From contig NZ_JACPYU010000016.1 in NCBI RefSeq assembly GCF_016195855.1, forward strand, positions 186,001 through 250,000: a stretch of 64,000 bases of DNA, given 5' to 3'. The notes beneath the pieces are model-generated. The model ran no database searches, had not been told where the DNA came from, and saw nothing but the letters and a program-made list of their open reading frames with translations. The translations under genes were made by a program, and so were the position numbers. This document shows, piece by piece, positions 8,853-17,075 of this stretch; position 1 is the stretch's first letter, and the number at the start of each line of letters is the position of its first letter. This DNA comes from Aquabacterium sp. (GTDB lineage: Bacteria; Pseudomonadota; Gammaproteobacteria; Burkholderiales; Burkholderiaceae_C).

Positions 8853-9237
8853 CGGCGTCAATTCCCGCTCTGACGGGCGCCATTGAAACCAATCCGGGTG
8901 GATTTCCAGCGCGAAATAGCCAGCGCACTGGAATATTGATCAAAATCGGGGTAGAATCTCAGGCTTTGTTGGTGGGGCTTCGTTGCGTGTTTGCAAAGAA
9001 GTCCACCGGTGGTGAAACTTTTGGGTTTCAGCCAGCGAGCGTTTTGAGCAGCGCCGTGCACACCGAGACCGGTCAACCCGTTTTCGTCCGCGAATTCCGG
9101 ACGTGGAACACGGGAGCGGGCCCAGACCCTGGTGGCTACGAGCAAACCCATTGGGTTTTGTGCAGCAAACTTGAAGCAATCAACCGGTGGCCATGTGGCA
9201 GCCCTGTGAATGCATTCAATCTGAAAGCGAATCTGTA
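8853..9237. other. Gene-free rpsU upstream region with possible promoter and hairpins
   Basis: No gene can be supported in these 385 bases; an open frame across it has no recognisable product. A TAGAAT hexamer at 8952-8957 lies 17 bases after a weak TGGAAT (8929-8934) and could be the rpsU promoter, leaving a leader of about 275 nucleotides. The leader contains short inverted repeats: GTCCG (9086-9090) with CGGAC (9098-9102), and AAACCC (9144-9149) with GGGTTT (9153-9158). Confidence 0.45.
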
Positions 9238-9450
9238 ATGACGACCATCCGTGTCAAGGAAAACGAGCCGTTCGACGTGGCCCTGCGCCGCTTCAAGCGC
9301 ACCATTGAAAAGCTGGGCTTGCTGACCGAACTGCGCGCCCGCGAGTTCTACGAAAAGCCCACCGCTGAGCGCAAGCGCAAGAAGGCTGCGGCCGTCAAGC
9401 GCCACTACAAGCGCGTGCGCAGCATGCAGCTGCCCAAGAAGCTGTACTGA
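9238..9450 (+). CDS. rpsU: 30S ribosomal protein S21
   Basis: A 70-residue basic small-subunit protein. The family core is plain: [17 protein letters not shown], the [18 protein letters not shown] segment and the Lys/Arg-rich [12 protein letters not shown] region, ending in LPKKLY. The ATG at 9238 gives the canonical N-terminus MTTIRVKE; an upstream in-frame start at 9187 is rejected. It is followed by a terminator-like hairpin and then yqeY, the usual neighbour. Confidence 0.96.
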
Positions 9451-9512
9451 TTCGCTTCTTGCTGTCTCACCCGCACCATGCGCTGATCGCGCTGTAGCCG
9501 GGTCGGCACCAA

Positions 9513-9551
9513 AGCCCGCGCGGGGACGCCCATGCGGGCTTTTGCTTTTTT
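9513..9551 (+). terminator. Rho-independent terminator after rpsU
   Basis: An inverted repeat AGCCCGC (9513-9519) / GCGGGCT (9534-9540) is followed directly by a T-rich run (9541-9551). It lies between rpsU and yqeY and may end or attenuate the rpsU transcript. Confidence 0.7.
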
Positions 9552-9583
9552 CTTCCTGACACTTTTTGACCGAGCTGATCACC

Positions 9584-10030
9584 ATGAGCCTCAAAGAACG
9601 CATCACCGAAGACATGAAGAACGCCATGCGCGCCAAGGATGCCGAGCGCCTGGGCACCATCCGCATGCTGCTGGCTGCCATGAAGCAAAAGGAAGTCGAT
9701 GAGCGTGTGGAGCTGGACGACACCATGGTCGTGGCCATCGTCGACAAGCTGATCAAGCAGCGCAAGGACGCGGCCCAGCAGTACGAAGCCGGGGGCCGTC
9801 AGGATCTGGCCGACAAGGAAAAGTCCGAGATCGTGGTGCTGGAAGCCTACCTGCCCAAGCGCCTGAGCGCCGATGAGGTCACGGCGGCCGTCAAGGCCAT
9901 CGTGGTCGAGATGGGCGCCTCCGGCCCTGGCGACATGGGCAAGGTCATGGGCGCGGTCAAGCAGCGTCTGGCAGGACAGGCTGACATGGGCCTGGTGTCG
10001 GCTGCCGTGAAGGCGGCGCTGGCCGGCTGA
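9584..10030 (+). CDS. YqeY/GatB-tail domain protein
   Basis: A 148-residue helical protein of the YqeY family, which resembles the C-terminal tRNA-binding tail of GatB amidotransferase. Recognisable parts are MSLKERITEDMKNAMRAKD at the start, LGTIRMLLAAMKQKEVD, the EIVVLEAYLPKRLS segment and the terminal GQADMGLVSAAVKAAL. Its cellular role is not well defined. The ATG at 9584 is preferred to an in-frame upstream start at 9566. It commonly follows rpsU, as here. Confidence 0.92.
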   Translation: MSLKERITEDMKNAMRAKDAERLGTIRMLLAAMKQKEVDERVELDDTMVVAIVDKLIKQRKDAAQQYEAGGRQDLADKEKSEIVVLEAYLPKRLSADEVTAAVKAIVVEMGASGPGDMGKVMGAVKQRLAGQADMGLVSAAVKAALAG

Positions 10031-10087
10031 TTCCAGCCCATCACGACGTTTGCGTGATACTTCCTCATCCATCAAACAGGGTCCACC

Positions 10088-10441
10088 ATGAGCAATTCCG
10101 TGTCGCTGCAGCCCATTGCTGAAGATGTTTACGCCGCACCCCAACTGACGCCCGAAGCCATGGCTTCGGCAGCTGAAGCCGGGTTCAAGGCCGTGATGAA
10201 CAACCGCCCCGACATGGAAGGTGGCCCTGATCAACCTACCAGCGCTGCCATTGAGGCTGCCGCCAAGGCCGCAGGCCTGGCCTATGCCCACTTGCCGGTG
10301 CAGGGGGGTTACCAGTCTCCCGAAGAAATCGCCCAGTGCGCGGCCTTGCTCAAGAGCCTGCCCCGCCCGCTGCTGATGTTCTGCCGCAGCGGCGCGCGCT
10401 CGACCAGGCTGTACATGCAGGCTGTGGCCCTCGACGAATAA
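10088..10441 (+). CDS. DUF442 (TIGR01244-type) beta-lactamase-hydrolase-like phosphatase-fold protein
   Basis: A 117-residue protein with the DUF442 fold, related to dual-specificity phosphatases. The P-loop-like motif is CRSGARST, giving C99 and R104. The spacing is C-x4-R, one shorter than the classical C-x5-R of protein phosphatases; this agrees with the family motif CRSGTRS. Family members are found fused to metallo-beta-lactamase or persulfide dioxygenase domains, suggesting sulfur metabolism, but this copy stands alone, 12 bases before the TRAP transporter genes. A link to the transporter is not established. Confidence 0.85.
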   Translation: MSNSVSLQPIAEDVYAAPQLTPEAMASAAEAGFKAVMNNRPDMEGGPDQPTSAAIEAAAKAAGLAYAHLPVQGGYQSPEEIAQCAALLKSLPRPLLMFCRSGARSTRLYMQAVALDE

Positions 10442-10453
10442 GGGCGCGCCTCG

Positions 10454-10984
10454 ATGCAAAGCTACATCCGCTTGATGGATGCGGTGTCGCGCTGGTGTGG
10501 CGTGCTCGCATCCTGGGCCTTGCTGGCCGCCTGCCTGATCAGCGCTGGCAACGCGTCGCTGCGTTATGCCTTCAACATCGGCTCCAACGCCTGGCTGGAG
10601 GTGCAGTGGTACCTCTTTGGCATGGCGGTGTTTGCCGGCGCGCCCATGCTGCTTCGGCTCAACGAGCACGTGCGCGTGGACGTGATCTACGGTGGGCTCA
10701 AGCCCCGCACCAAGGCCTGGGTTGACCTGCTGGGCATCGCGCTGGTCCTGCTGCCCATGTGCGCCATCGTCGTGCACCTGGCCTGGCCTTTTGTGGTGGA
10801 AGCGTATGCCGAGCACGAGACCTCGCCCAGTGCCGGTGGCCTGATCCGCTGGCCCATCAAGCTGGCGATCCCGTTGGGCTTTGCGCTGGTCGGCCTTCAA
10901 GGGCTGGCAGAACTGTTCAAACGCATCGGATTCCTGCGCGGCACGTCCAACCTCGATCTGCATTACGAGAGGCCGCTGCAATGA
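10454..10984 (+). CDS. dctQ: TRAP transporter small permease (DctQ type)
   Basis: A 176-residue membrane protein with four hydrophobic helices, the standard layout for the small TRAP permease. The typical central segment EVQWYLFGMAVFAGAPMLLRLNEHVRVDVIYG is present at about residues 47-78. TRAP systems drive uptake of organic acids with a sodium gradient and a periplasmic binding protein. The stop overlaps the dctM start by 4 bases (ATGA). The binding-protein gene lies about 2 kb further on, on the opposite strand. Confidence 0.92.
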   Translation: MQSYIRLMDAVSRWCGVLASWALLAACLISAGNASLRYAFNIGSNAWLEVQWYLFGMAVFAGAPMLLRLNEHVRVDVIYGGLKPRTKAWVDLLGIALVLLPMCAIVVHLAWPFVVEAYAEHETSPSAGGLIRWPIKLAIPLGFALVGLQGLAELFKRIGFLRGTSNLDLHYERPLQ

Positions 10985-12540
10985 TCGAGATGCAACATCT
11001 GGCGCCGATCATGTTCGGCTCCTTGATCGTGGTCATGCTGATCGGCTTCCCTGTGGCGTTCACGCTGGGTGGCCTGGGTCTGGCTTTTGGCTACTTCGCG
11101 GTATCGCAAGGCTTCTTCCCCGAAGCCTTCATGGCCAATCTGCCCTTGCGCTTGTTTGGCATCGTGTCCAACGAGTTGCTGCTGTCGATCCCCTTCTTCA
11201 CCTTCATGGGCGCCATCCTGGAGCGCTGTGGCCTGGCGGAAGACCTGCTGGAGGGCACAGGGCAGCTGTTTGGCAGCAAGCCTGGTGGGCTGGGCTTTGC
11301 CGTGATCATCGTGGGCGCCATCCTGGGTGCCATCACCGGTACGGTGGCGGCCAGCGTGATCGCCATGGGCGTCATCTCGCTGCCGGTGATGATGCGCAAC
11401 GGCTACAACATGCGCTATGCCACCGGCGTGATCGCCGCGTCCGGCACGATCACGCAACTCATCCCGCCGTCACTGGTGCTGGTGGTGCTGGCAGACCAGC
11501 TGGGCCGCTCCGTGGGCGACATGTACCGCGGTGCCATCGGCCCGTCCATCATGCAAACGGGCATCTTCCTGCTCTATACCCTGGGCGTGGCGATCCTCAA
11601 GCCGCAATGGGTGCCGCCTCTGCCTGAAGAAGCGCGCACGGCGCGCGGCTGGGCCCTGATCCGGCGCGTGATGTGGGGCATGCTGCCCTCGATCGTGCTG
11701 ATCTTCCTGGTGCTGGGCACCCTGTTCATGGGGCTGGCCACGCCAACCGAGGCGGGCGCGCTGGGGGCGATCGGTGCGATGGTGTTGGCCGCGCTGCACA
11801 AGCGCCTGACCCCGTCGCTGATCTGGCAGGCCATGGATTCGACCATGCGTGTCACGTCCATGGTGATCTTCATCCTCCTGGGCTCCAGCGTCTTCTCGCT
11901 GGTGTTCCAGGGCGTGGACGGCAGCAAGTGGATCGAGCACATGCTCACCAGCCTGCCAGGCGGCCCGGTGGGCTTCCTCATCGTGGTCAACATCTTTGTC
12001 TTCTTCCTGGCCTTCTTCCTGGACTTCTTCGAGATCGCCTTCATCATCGTGCCGCTGCTGGCACCGGTGGCCGACAAGCTGGGCATCAACCTGGTGTGGT
12101 TCGGCGTGCTGTTGTGCGTGAACATGCAGACCAGCTTCATGCACCCGCCGTTCGGCTTTGCGTTGTTCTACCTGCGCGGCATTGCAGACCAGATCTTCAA
12201 GAACGGCGCGATCCCCCGGCCCATCCTGTCCAAGGACATCTACCTGGGTGCCATTCCCTGGGTGTTGATGCAATTGGCCCTGGTTGCCGTGGTGATTTTC
12301 TGGCCCGAGTCGGTCACCTACTGGCTCGACAAGGAGCAGAAGGTCAATGTGGATGACGTCAAGATCGAGATGAAGATCGAAGACACGGCCGCGCCTGATG
12401 ACGCTGCGTCTGCCGCCAGCGCGGTGGATGGCGCTGCCGCCTCCGATGCGACGCAGGCGGTGCCCATGCCGGAAGTCCCTGCTGACGAGGACCCGACCAA
12501 GGCCGTCAAGGACGCCGTGGGTGCGGTCAGCACGCATTGA
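10981..12540 (+). CDS. dctM: TRAP transporter large permease (DctM type)
   Basis: The 519-residue polytopic large subunit that forms the transport path. Family landmarks are the N-terminal LIGFPVAFTLGGLGL, SIPFFTFMGAILERCGLAEDL, the GTVAASVIAMGVISLPVMMRNGY loop, IPPSLVLVVLADQ and LATPTEAGALGAIGAMV. After the last helix, about 65 residues follow that are rich in Asp, Glu and Ala and are not part of the usual family core. The ATG at 10981 is chosen because it overlaps the dctQ stop; the open frame runs further upstream inside dctQ. Confidence 0.92.
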   Translation: MIEMQHLAPIMFGSLIVVMLIGFPVAFTLGGLGLAFGYFAVSQGFFPEAFMANLPLRLFGIVSNELLLSIPFFTFMGAILERCGLAEDLLEGTGQLFGSKPGGLGFAVIIVGAILGAITGTVAASVIAMGVISLPVMMRNGYNMRYATGVIAASGTITQLIPPSLVLVVLADQLGRSVGDMYRGAIGPSIMQTGIFLLYTLGVAILKPQWVPPLPEEARTARGWALIRRVMWGMLPSIVLIFLVLGTLFMGLATPTEAGALGAIGAMVLAALHKRLTPSLIWQAMDSTMRVTSMVIFILLGSSVFSLVFQGVDGSKWIEHMLTSLPGGPVGFLIVVNIFVFFLAFFLDFFEIAFIIVPLLAPVADKLGINLVWFGVLLCVNMQTSFMHPPFGFALFYLRGIADQIFKNGAIPRPILSKDIYLGAIPWVLMQLALVAVVIFWPESVTYWLDKEQKVNVDDVKIEMKIEDTAAPDDAASAASAVDGAAASDATQAVPMPEVPADEDPTKAVKDAVGAVSTH

Positions 12541-12596
12541 TCATGCTGCCGCTGTCGGTCGGTTAGCCATCCAGTGGCCCATCGCAGCCTGCAATG

Positions 12597-12625
12597 AAAA
12601 GGCCTCCCGGTGCGGAGGCCTTTTT
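12597..12625 (+). terminator. Rho-independent terminator after dctM
   Basis: An inverted repeat AAAAGGCCTCC / GGAGGCCTTTT with a short loop and a T run lies about 60 bases past the dctM stop. Its T tract reaches the stop codon of the convergent small membrane-protein gene, so it may serve both. Confidence 0.8.
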
Positions 12626-12978
12626 CACATCTGGGGCGTGGTGTCGGGTGCCTGCGCGGGCAGGTGGTGGCGGCCTCGGTGCATCCACCAGCGCCAGGGC
12701 GCACCGATGAGCGGATGAGCCGCCAGCCGGGCGCCCAGCGTCGGGTTGCTCTTGAAATGCGCCCAGATGCTGGCCAGCATGAACAGCACGGCGGGCAGGC
12801 GCGCCACGAAGGCATTGCCAAAACTCAACACCAGGCAGATCACGCTGACGGTGCGCCAGGTGCGTTGCAGGGCGTGCTCACCCCAGTCGTGATGTGCATG
12901 CAGTGCCCGCAGGGGCAGGATGCCGTGGTGCCGCCGGTGATCCGGGCTGTGGCGAGTGGAGAGAGGGGCAAAACTCAT
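12625..12978 (-). CDS. Small putative membrane protein, weakly DUF454/YbaN-like
   Basis: A 117-residue frame with a His-rich N-terminus, one or two hydrophobic segments (about residues 42-72) and a Trp/Arg/His-rich end. The stretch LPAVLFMLASIWAHFKSNP followed by HPLIGAPWRWW recalls the DUF454 (YbaN) pattern of small inner-membrane proteins, but the resemblance is loose and the usual second helical pair is missing. The opposite strand also has an open frame here; this one has the more protein-like hydrophobic pattern. It is convergent with dctM. Confidence 0.45.
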   Translation of the reverse strand: MSFAPLSTRHSPDHRRHHGILPLRALHAHHDWGEHALQRTWRTVSVICLVLSFGNAFVARLPAVLFMLASIWAHFKSNPTLGARLAAHPLIGAPWRWWMHRGRHHLPAQAPDTTPQM

Positions 12979-13090
12979 GGAGGCTGTCCTGACGCGGGGA
13001 TAGGCTACCCCGGGTAAATCGACCGGTTCAATGCCCTACTTGAGCATGCGCCGTGCCTGCAACCATTGTCTAAGGACAAGCCCCATATAA

Positions 13091-13113
13091 AAAGGGCCCG
13101 CAGGCCCTTTTTT
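13091..13113 (-). terminator. Rho-independent terminator after dctP
   Basis: AAAGGGCC (13091-13098) pairs with GGCCCTTT (13103-13110), with A runs on one side and T runs on the other. It lies 20 bases past the dctP stop on the minus strand and could act in both directions. Confidence 0.75.
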
Positions 13114-13133
13114 GGTGATGGATTACCCGCGGA

Positions 13134-14216
13134 TCACAGCTTGGCAGCTTGCATGTAGCGGTCAAACGTGGCCTCGGTGAAGCGGAACCACAGGTTCTGG
13201 TCGCCGCGGAACTTGGCGTAATCGGCGTAAACCTTGCGCCAGTTGGGGTTCTTCTCGCTCAGCTCGCTGTAGATGTCCATCGAGGCCTTGAACGAGGCGT
13301 CCATGACGGCCTTGGGGAATTGCACCAGCTGGGTCTTGGCGGCCACCAGTTGCTTGAGCGCCAGCGGGTTGCGGGCATCATAGCGCGCCTGCATCTCGAT
13401 GTGCGCCTGGGAGGCGGCCGTTTCAACCATGGCTTTGTACTCGGCGCTCAGGCCGTCGTAGGCCTTCTGGTTGATGAAGAAGTCCAGCTGCGGGCCGCCT
13501 TCCCACCAGCCGGGGAAGTGGTAGTAGGGCGCGACTTTATGGAAGCCCAGCTTCTGGTCGTCGTAGGGGCCAACCCATTCGGCGGCATCGATGGTGCCTT
13601 TTTCCAGTGCCTGGTAGATCTCGCCGCCAGGGATGTTCTGGGGCACGGCACCCAGGCGCTCGATGACCTTGCCGGCAAAGCCGCCAATGCGCATCTTCAG
13701 GCCCTTCATGTCGTCAATCGACTTGATGGGCTTGCGGAACCAGCCGCCCATCTGGGCGCCGGTGTTGCCACCGGGGAAGCTGATGATGTTGTACTTGGCG
13801 TAGAACTCGCGCATCAGCTTGAGGCCGTTGCCTTCGTACATCCAGGCCGTCATCTGACGAGAATTCAGGCCGAAGGGGATGGCGCAGCCAATGGCGAAGG
13901 TTTCGTCCTTGCCCACGAAGTAGTAGGGCGCTGTGTGGGCCATTTCGACCGTGCCGTTCTGCACGCCGTCGACCACGCCAAAGGCCGGCATCAACTCGCC
14001 ACCCGCGTGCACGGAGATCTGGAACTTGCCGCCCGACATCTCGCCGATCTTCTTGGCGAAGACGTCTGCCGCGCCAAAGATGGTGTCCAGGGACTTGGGG
14101 AAGCTGGAGGCCAGGCGCCAGCGGATGGTGGTTTGCGCGTGGACGATGGCCGGGGCTGCACCGGCAGCCAGTACACCGGCCAGGCCTGCGTGGTTGATGA
14201 AGGAACGACGTTGCAT
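13134..14216 (-). CDS. dctP: TRAP transporter substrate-binding protein (DctP/TakP-like)
   Basis: A 360-residue periplasmic binding protein. The N-terminus MQRRSFINHAGLAG has a twin-arginine-like RRSFI motif before a hydrophobic stretch and an AHAQ-type cleavage region (VHAQT, about residue 27). The mature part shows TIRWRLASSFPKSLDT, the GGELMPAFGVVDGVQNGTVEMAHTAP segment and EKGTIDAAEWVGPYDD, typical of the TakP/FcbT1 group (COG4663) that binds alpha-keto acids and related carboxylates. The exact ligand is not determinable. The ATG at 14216 is preferred to in-frame starts as far as 14291. It is the likely partner of dctQM. Confidence 0.9.
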   Translation of the reverse strand: MQRRSFINHAGLAGVLAAGAAPAIVHAQTTIRWRLASSFPKSLDTIFGAADVFAKKIGEMSGGKFQISVHAGGELMPAFGVVDGVQNGTVEMAHTAPYYFVGKDETFAIGCAIPFGLNSRQMTAWMYEGNGLKLMREFYAKYNIISFPGGNTGAQMGGWFRKPIKSIDDMKGLKMRIGGFAGKVIERLGAVPQNIPGGEIYQALEKGTIDAAEWVGPYDDQKLGFHKVAPYYHFPGWWEGGPQLDFFINQKAYDGLSAEYKAMVETAASQAHIEMQARYDARNPLALKQLVAAKTQLVQFPKAVMDASFKASMDIYSELSEKNPNWRKVYADYAKFRGDQNLWFRFTEATFDRYMQAAKL

Positions 14217-14380
14217 GTAAGGCTCCTGAGCGTCTGCTGGGGTGGACGGCAGGATTCTAGGAGTGCAGGACCACGTGAAAACGGCCGCCAACGCAGGGCT
14301 TACCCGGTTGCGGCCGTCTTAGGGGGGGAGAAGCGGGGCGAACGTGGTGTCCCCCCAACGTGCGAGGCTGGGTGAAAGGC

Positions 14381-15799
14381 TCAGTGCCCGGCGATTTTCA
14401 TCTTCTCGATCAGCACCGAGCCGATGGTTTTGCTGCCATAGGTGTAGGCATCGGCGCCCACGGCCACGATCTGCTTGAACATCTCGCCCAGGTGGCCGGC
14501 GATGGTGATCTCGTGCACGGGGTACTGGATGACGCCTTTTTCAACCCAGTAGCCGGCCGCGCCGCGTGAGTAGTCGCCCGTCACGTAGTTCACGCCCTGG
14601 CCCATCAGCTCGGTCACGAACAGGCCGGTGCCCAGCTTCTTGAGCATGGCCTTGAGGTTGTCCTTCGGGTCGGTCAGGCGGCTGTGCAGCACGAGGTTTT
14701 GCGAGCCACCGGCGTGGCCGGTCGTGCGCATGCCCAGCTTGCGTGCCGAGTAGCTGGAGAGGAAGTAGCCCTGCACCACACCGTTCTTGACCACATTGCG
14801 CTTGCGCGTGAGCACGCCTTCGTCGTCAAACGGGGCGCTGCCCTTGGCCTTGAGGATGTGCGGGTCTTCGGTGATGCTGATGTGCTTGGGGAAGACGGGC
14901 TTGCCCAGGCTGTCGACCAGGAAGGTGGCCTTGCGGTACAGGCTGCCACCACTGGTGGCTTGCACGTAGGCCCCCAGCAAGCCTGCAGCCAGGGTGTTCT
15001 CGAACAGCACAGGCACTTCGCAGGTGGCGATCTTGCGTGACTTCAGGCGCGCCAGCGCGCGCTCGGCGGCATAGCGGCCCACGGCTTCGGGGCGCGCCAT
15101 GTCGCGGGCATCGCGCTCGGACGTGTACCAGAAGTCGCGCTGCATGTCGTTGCCGCGGCCGGCGATGGGCGAGACCGACAGCGAGTGGCGCGAGCTGGCA
15201 TAACCGCCACGAAAGCCTCGGCTGTTGCCGGCCCAGAAATGGGATTGCTGCGCCGACACGCCGCCACCTTCAGAGTTGGTGATGCGCGGGTCGACGACCA
15301 GGGCGGCGTCTTCGCAGCGGCGCGCCAACTCGGCGGCGGCTTCGGCGTCGATGGCCCAGGGGTGGAAGAGGTCCAGATCGCGTTTGGCGGCGCGGCCCAG
15401 GGCCAGGTCTTCCGCATCGGGCAGGCCGGCAGCGGGGTCTTCCGCCGTGTAGCGGGCGATGTCGTAAGCGGCGCGCACAGTCTGCTCCAGCGCCTGGGGC
15501 GAGAAGTCGGACGTGCTGGCGTTGCCACGGCGCTGGCCCACGTAGACGGACACGCCGATGCTCTTGTCGCGGTTGCGCTCGACGTTTTCGAGCTTGCCTT
15601 TGCGCACGGAGACCGACAGGCCGGCGCCTTCGGACACTTCGGCTGCTGAATCGGTGGCGCCCAGTTTTTTGGCGATGGCCAGGGTGTCTTCGATCAGCTG
15701 CTGGAATTGCTCGCGGGTGTAGGCAAAGCCGGTGTCTTTTTCAGATGACGATTTGCCTGCGGTGGATTTGGGAGCGAGCTTGGGTGTTTTGGCGGCCAT
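14381..15799 (-). CDS. pmbA: Metalloprotease PmbA/TldE family
   Basis: A 472-residue TldE/PmbA protein, partner of TldD in a zinc protease that degrades unfolded peptides and matures some ribosomal peptides. Recognisable segments are TREQFQQLIEDTLAIAKKLGATDSAAEVSEG near the start, GLSVSVRKGKLENVERNRDK, IGVSVYVGQRRGNASTSDFS and the C-terminal YSRGAAGYWVEKGVIQYPVHEITIAG. The frame stays open to 16537 antisense to darP; ATG 15799 gives the conserved N-terminus. It is divergent from darP with 42 bases between starts, the same arrangement as in many proteobacteria. Confidence 0.92.
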   Translation of the reverse strand: MAAKTPKLAPKSTAGKSSSEKDTGFAYTREQFQQLIEDTLAIAKKLGATDSAAEVSEGAGLSVSVRKGKLENVERNRDKSIGVSVYVGQRRGNASTSDFSPQALEQTVRAAYDIARYTAEDPAAGLPDAEDLALGRAAKRDLDLFHPWAIDAEAAAELARRCEDAALVVDPRITNSEGGGVSAQQSHFWAGNSRGFRGGYASSRHSLSVSPIAGRGNDMQRDFWYTSERDARDMARPEAVGRYAAERALARLKSRKIATCEVPVLFENTLAAGLLGAYVQATSGGSLYRKATFLVDSLGKPVFPKHISITEDPHILKAKGSAPFDDEGVLTRKRNVVKNGVVQGYFLSSYSARKLGMRTTGHAGGSQNLVLHSRLTDPKDNLKAMLKKLGTGLFVTELMGQGVNYVTGDYSRGAAGYWVEKGVIQYPVHEITIAGHLGEMFKQIVAVGADAYTYGSKTIGSVLIEKMKIAGH

Positions 15800-15841
15800 T
15801 TTGTGGATGCAGTGAGAGTGCCCCCGTATCATAGCGAGGAC

Positions 15842-16465
15842 ATGAATCCGAACCATATTGATCAAGACTCGGGGTTTGACCCTGAAGGCGACGCGCCACA
15901 CGGTGCCGAGTACGGCTACACCAAGCCCAGCAAGAGCATGCTCAAGCGCGAAAGCGCTGATCTGCAGGCGCTGGGCAAACAGTTGCTGGAACTGCCCGAC
16001 AGCCGTCTGAAAGACCTCGACATGCCCGAGCGGCTGCGCGATGCGCTGGACGCCTGGAAGAAAACCAAATCTTTCGAAGGCAAGCGCCGTCAACTGCAGT
16101 TCATCGGCAAAGTCATGCGCGGCGTGGATGCAGAACCCCTGCGTGAGGCCGTTGCCGCCTTCCAGTTGGGCCATGCCCGCAACGCCCTGGCTTTGCACCA
16201 GGCCGAGCGTTGGCGTGCCGAACTGTTGGCTGAGAACGACAAGGACGCCTTGAATCGCTGGGTCGACACCTATCCAGGTACCGATCTGCAGCAGTTGCGC
16301 ACCCTGATCCGCAATGCCCGCAAGGACGCCGCCCTGGAGCCGGAAAAGCGCAGCGGCCGTGCCTACCGCGAGATATTCCAGTACATCAAGCAGGTGATGG
16401 AGACCCAGGCGGCCGTACCGGTCACGCGCACCCACACCGACGATGACGACGACATGGAAGACTGA
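15842..16465 (+). CDS. darP: Ribosome-associated assembly factor DarP (YjgA, DUF615)
   Basis: A 207-residue DUF615 protein that associates with the 50S subunit during its assembly in E. coli. The family core is clear: KPSKSMLKRESADLQALGKQLLELP (about 27-51), FEGKRRQLQFIGKVMR and WRAELLAENDKDALNRWVD, with an acidic tail DDDDDMED. The ATG at 15842 is chosen over an upstream in-frame start at 15803. It is divergent from pmbA and followed 1 base later by mog. Confidence 0.92.
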   Translation: MNPNHIDQDSGFDPEGDAPHGAEYGYTKPSKSMLKRESADLQALGKQLLELPDSRLKDLDMPERLRDALDAWKKTKSFEGKRRQLQFIGKVMRGVDAEPLREAVAAFQLGHARNALALHQAERWRAELLAENDKDALNRWVDTYPGTDLQQLRTLIRNARKDAALEPEKRSGRAYREIFQYIKQVMETQAAVPVTRTHTDDDDDMED

Positions 16466-16466
16466 C

Positions 16467-17075
16467 ATGGGCCAGCCGAACAACGCGTTCGAAGCCGTCC
16501 GCATCGGCGTGGTGTCCATCAGCGACCGCGCCAGCACCGGTGTCTACGAAGACAAGGGTCTGCCTGCCTTGCAGGACTGGCTGGGCAGGGCGGTGCGCAA
16601 CCCGGTGACCTGGGTGCCGCGCCTGATCGCCGATGAGCGCGAGCTGATCGCCCGGACCTTGCGCGAGCTGGTGGACGAGGAAGGCTGCCACCTGGTGCTG
16701 ACCACGGGCGGCACGGGCCCTGCGCTGCGCGACGTGACCCCCGAAGCCACGCTGGACGTGGCCGACAAGGAAATGCCGGGCTTTGGCGAGCAGATGCGCC
16801 AGATCAGCTTGCGCTTTGTGCCCACGGCCATCCTGTCGCGCCAGACGGCGGTGATCCGCAAGCAGGCCCTGATCCTGAACTTGCCGGGGCAGCCCAAGTC
16901 CATTGCAGAAACACTCGAAGGCCTGCGTGACGAAGAAGGCAAGTCCATCGTACCGGGCATTTTTGCGGCGGTGCCGTATTGCATCGACCTGATCGGCGGG
17001 CCTTACATCGAGACCAACGCCGCAGTGTGTGAAGCTTTCAGGCCGAAGTCCGCACGGCGGCCAATTCCAGCTTGA
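16467..17075 (+). CDS. mog: Molybdopterin adenylyltransferase
   Basis: Adenylylates molybdopterin ahead of molybdate insertion in molybdenum-cofactor synthesis. The 202-residue protein has the MoaB/Mog fold: IGVVSISDRASTGVYEDKG, LVLTTGGTGPALRDVTPEAT (the TTGGTG signature near residue 80) and LNLPGQPKSIAE. The start lies 1 base past the darP stop. The last 38 bases overlap the convergent LysR gene. moaA and mobA of the same pathway lie near 61 kb. Confidence 0.92.
   Translation: MGQPNNAFEAVRIGVVSISDRASTGVYEDKGLPALQDWLGRAVRNPVTWVPRLIADERELIARTLRELVDEEGCHLVLTTGGTGPALRDVTPEATLDVADKEMPGFGEQMRQISLRFVPTAILSRQTAVIRKQALILNLPGQPKSIAETLEGLRDEEGKSIVPGIFAAVPYCIDLIGGPYIETNAAVCEAFRPKSARRPIPA

Noticed and set aside
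8840..9238. 132-codon plus-strand frame before rpsU
   Set aside because: No recognisable domain, no ribosome-binding site, and it covers the likely rpsU promoter and leader.
12610..13017. 135-codon plus-strand frame opposite the small DUF454-like gene
   Set aside because: Its composition (Gly, His, Gln, Arg, Pro) looks like an antisense shadow, and it starts inside the dctM terminator.
15800..16537. In-frame upstream extension of pmbA through the antisense of darP
   Set aside because: The extra 246 residues have no family match; the conserved PmbA N-terminus begins at 15799 and darP on the other strand is a real gene.
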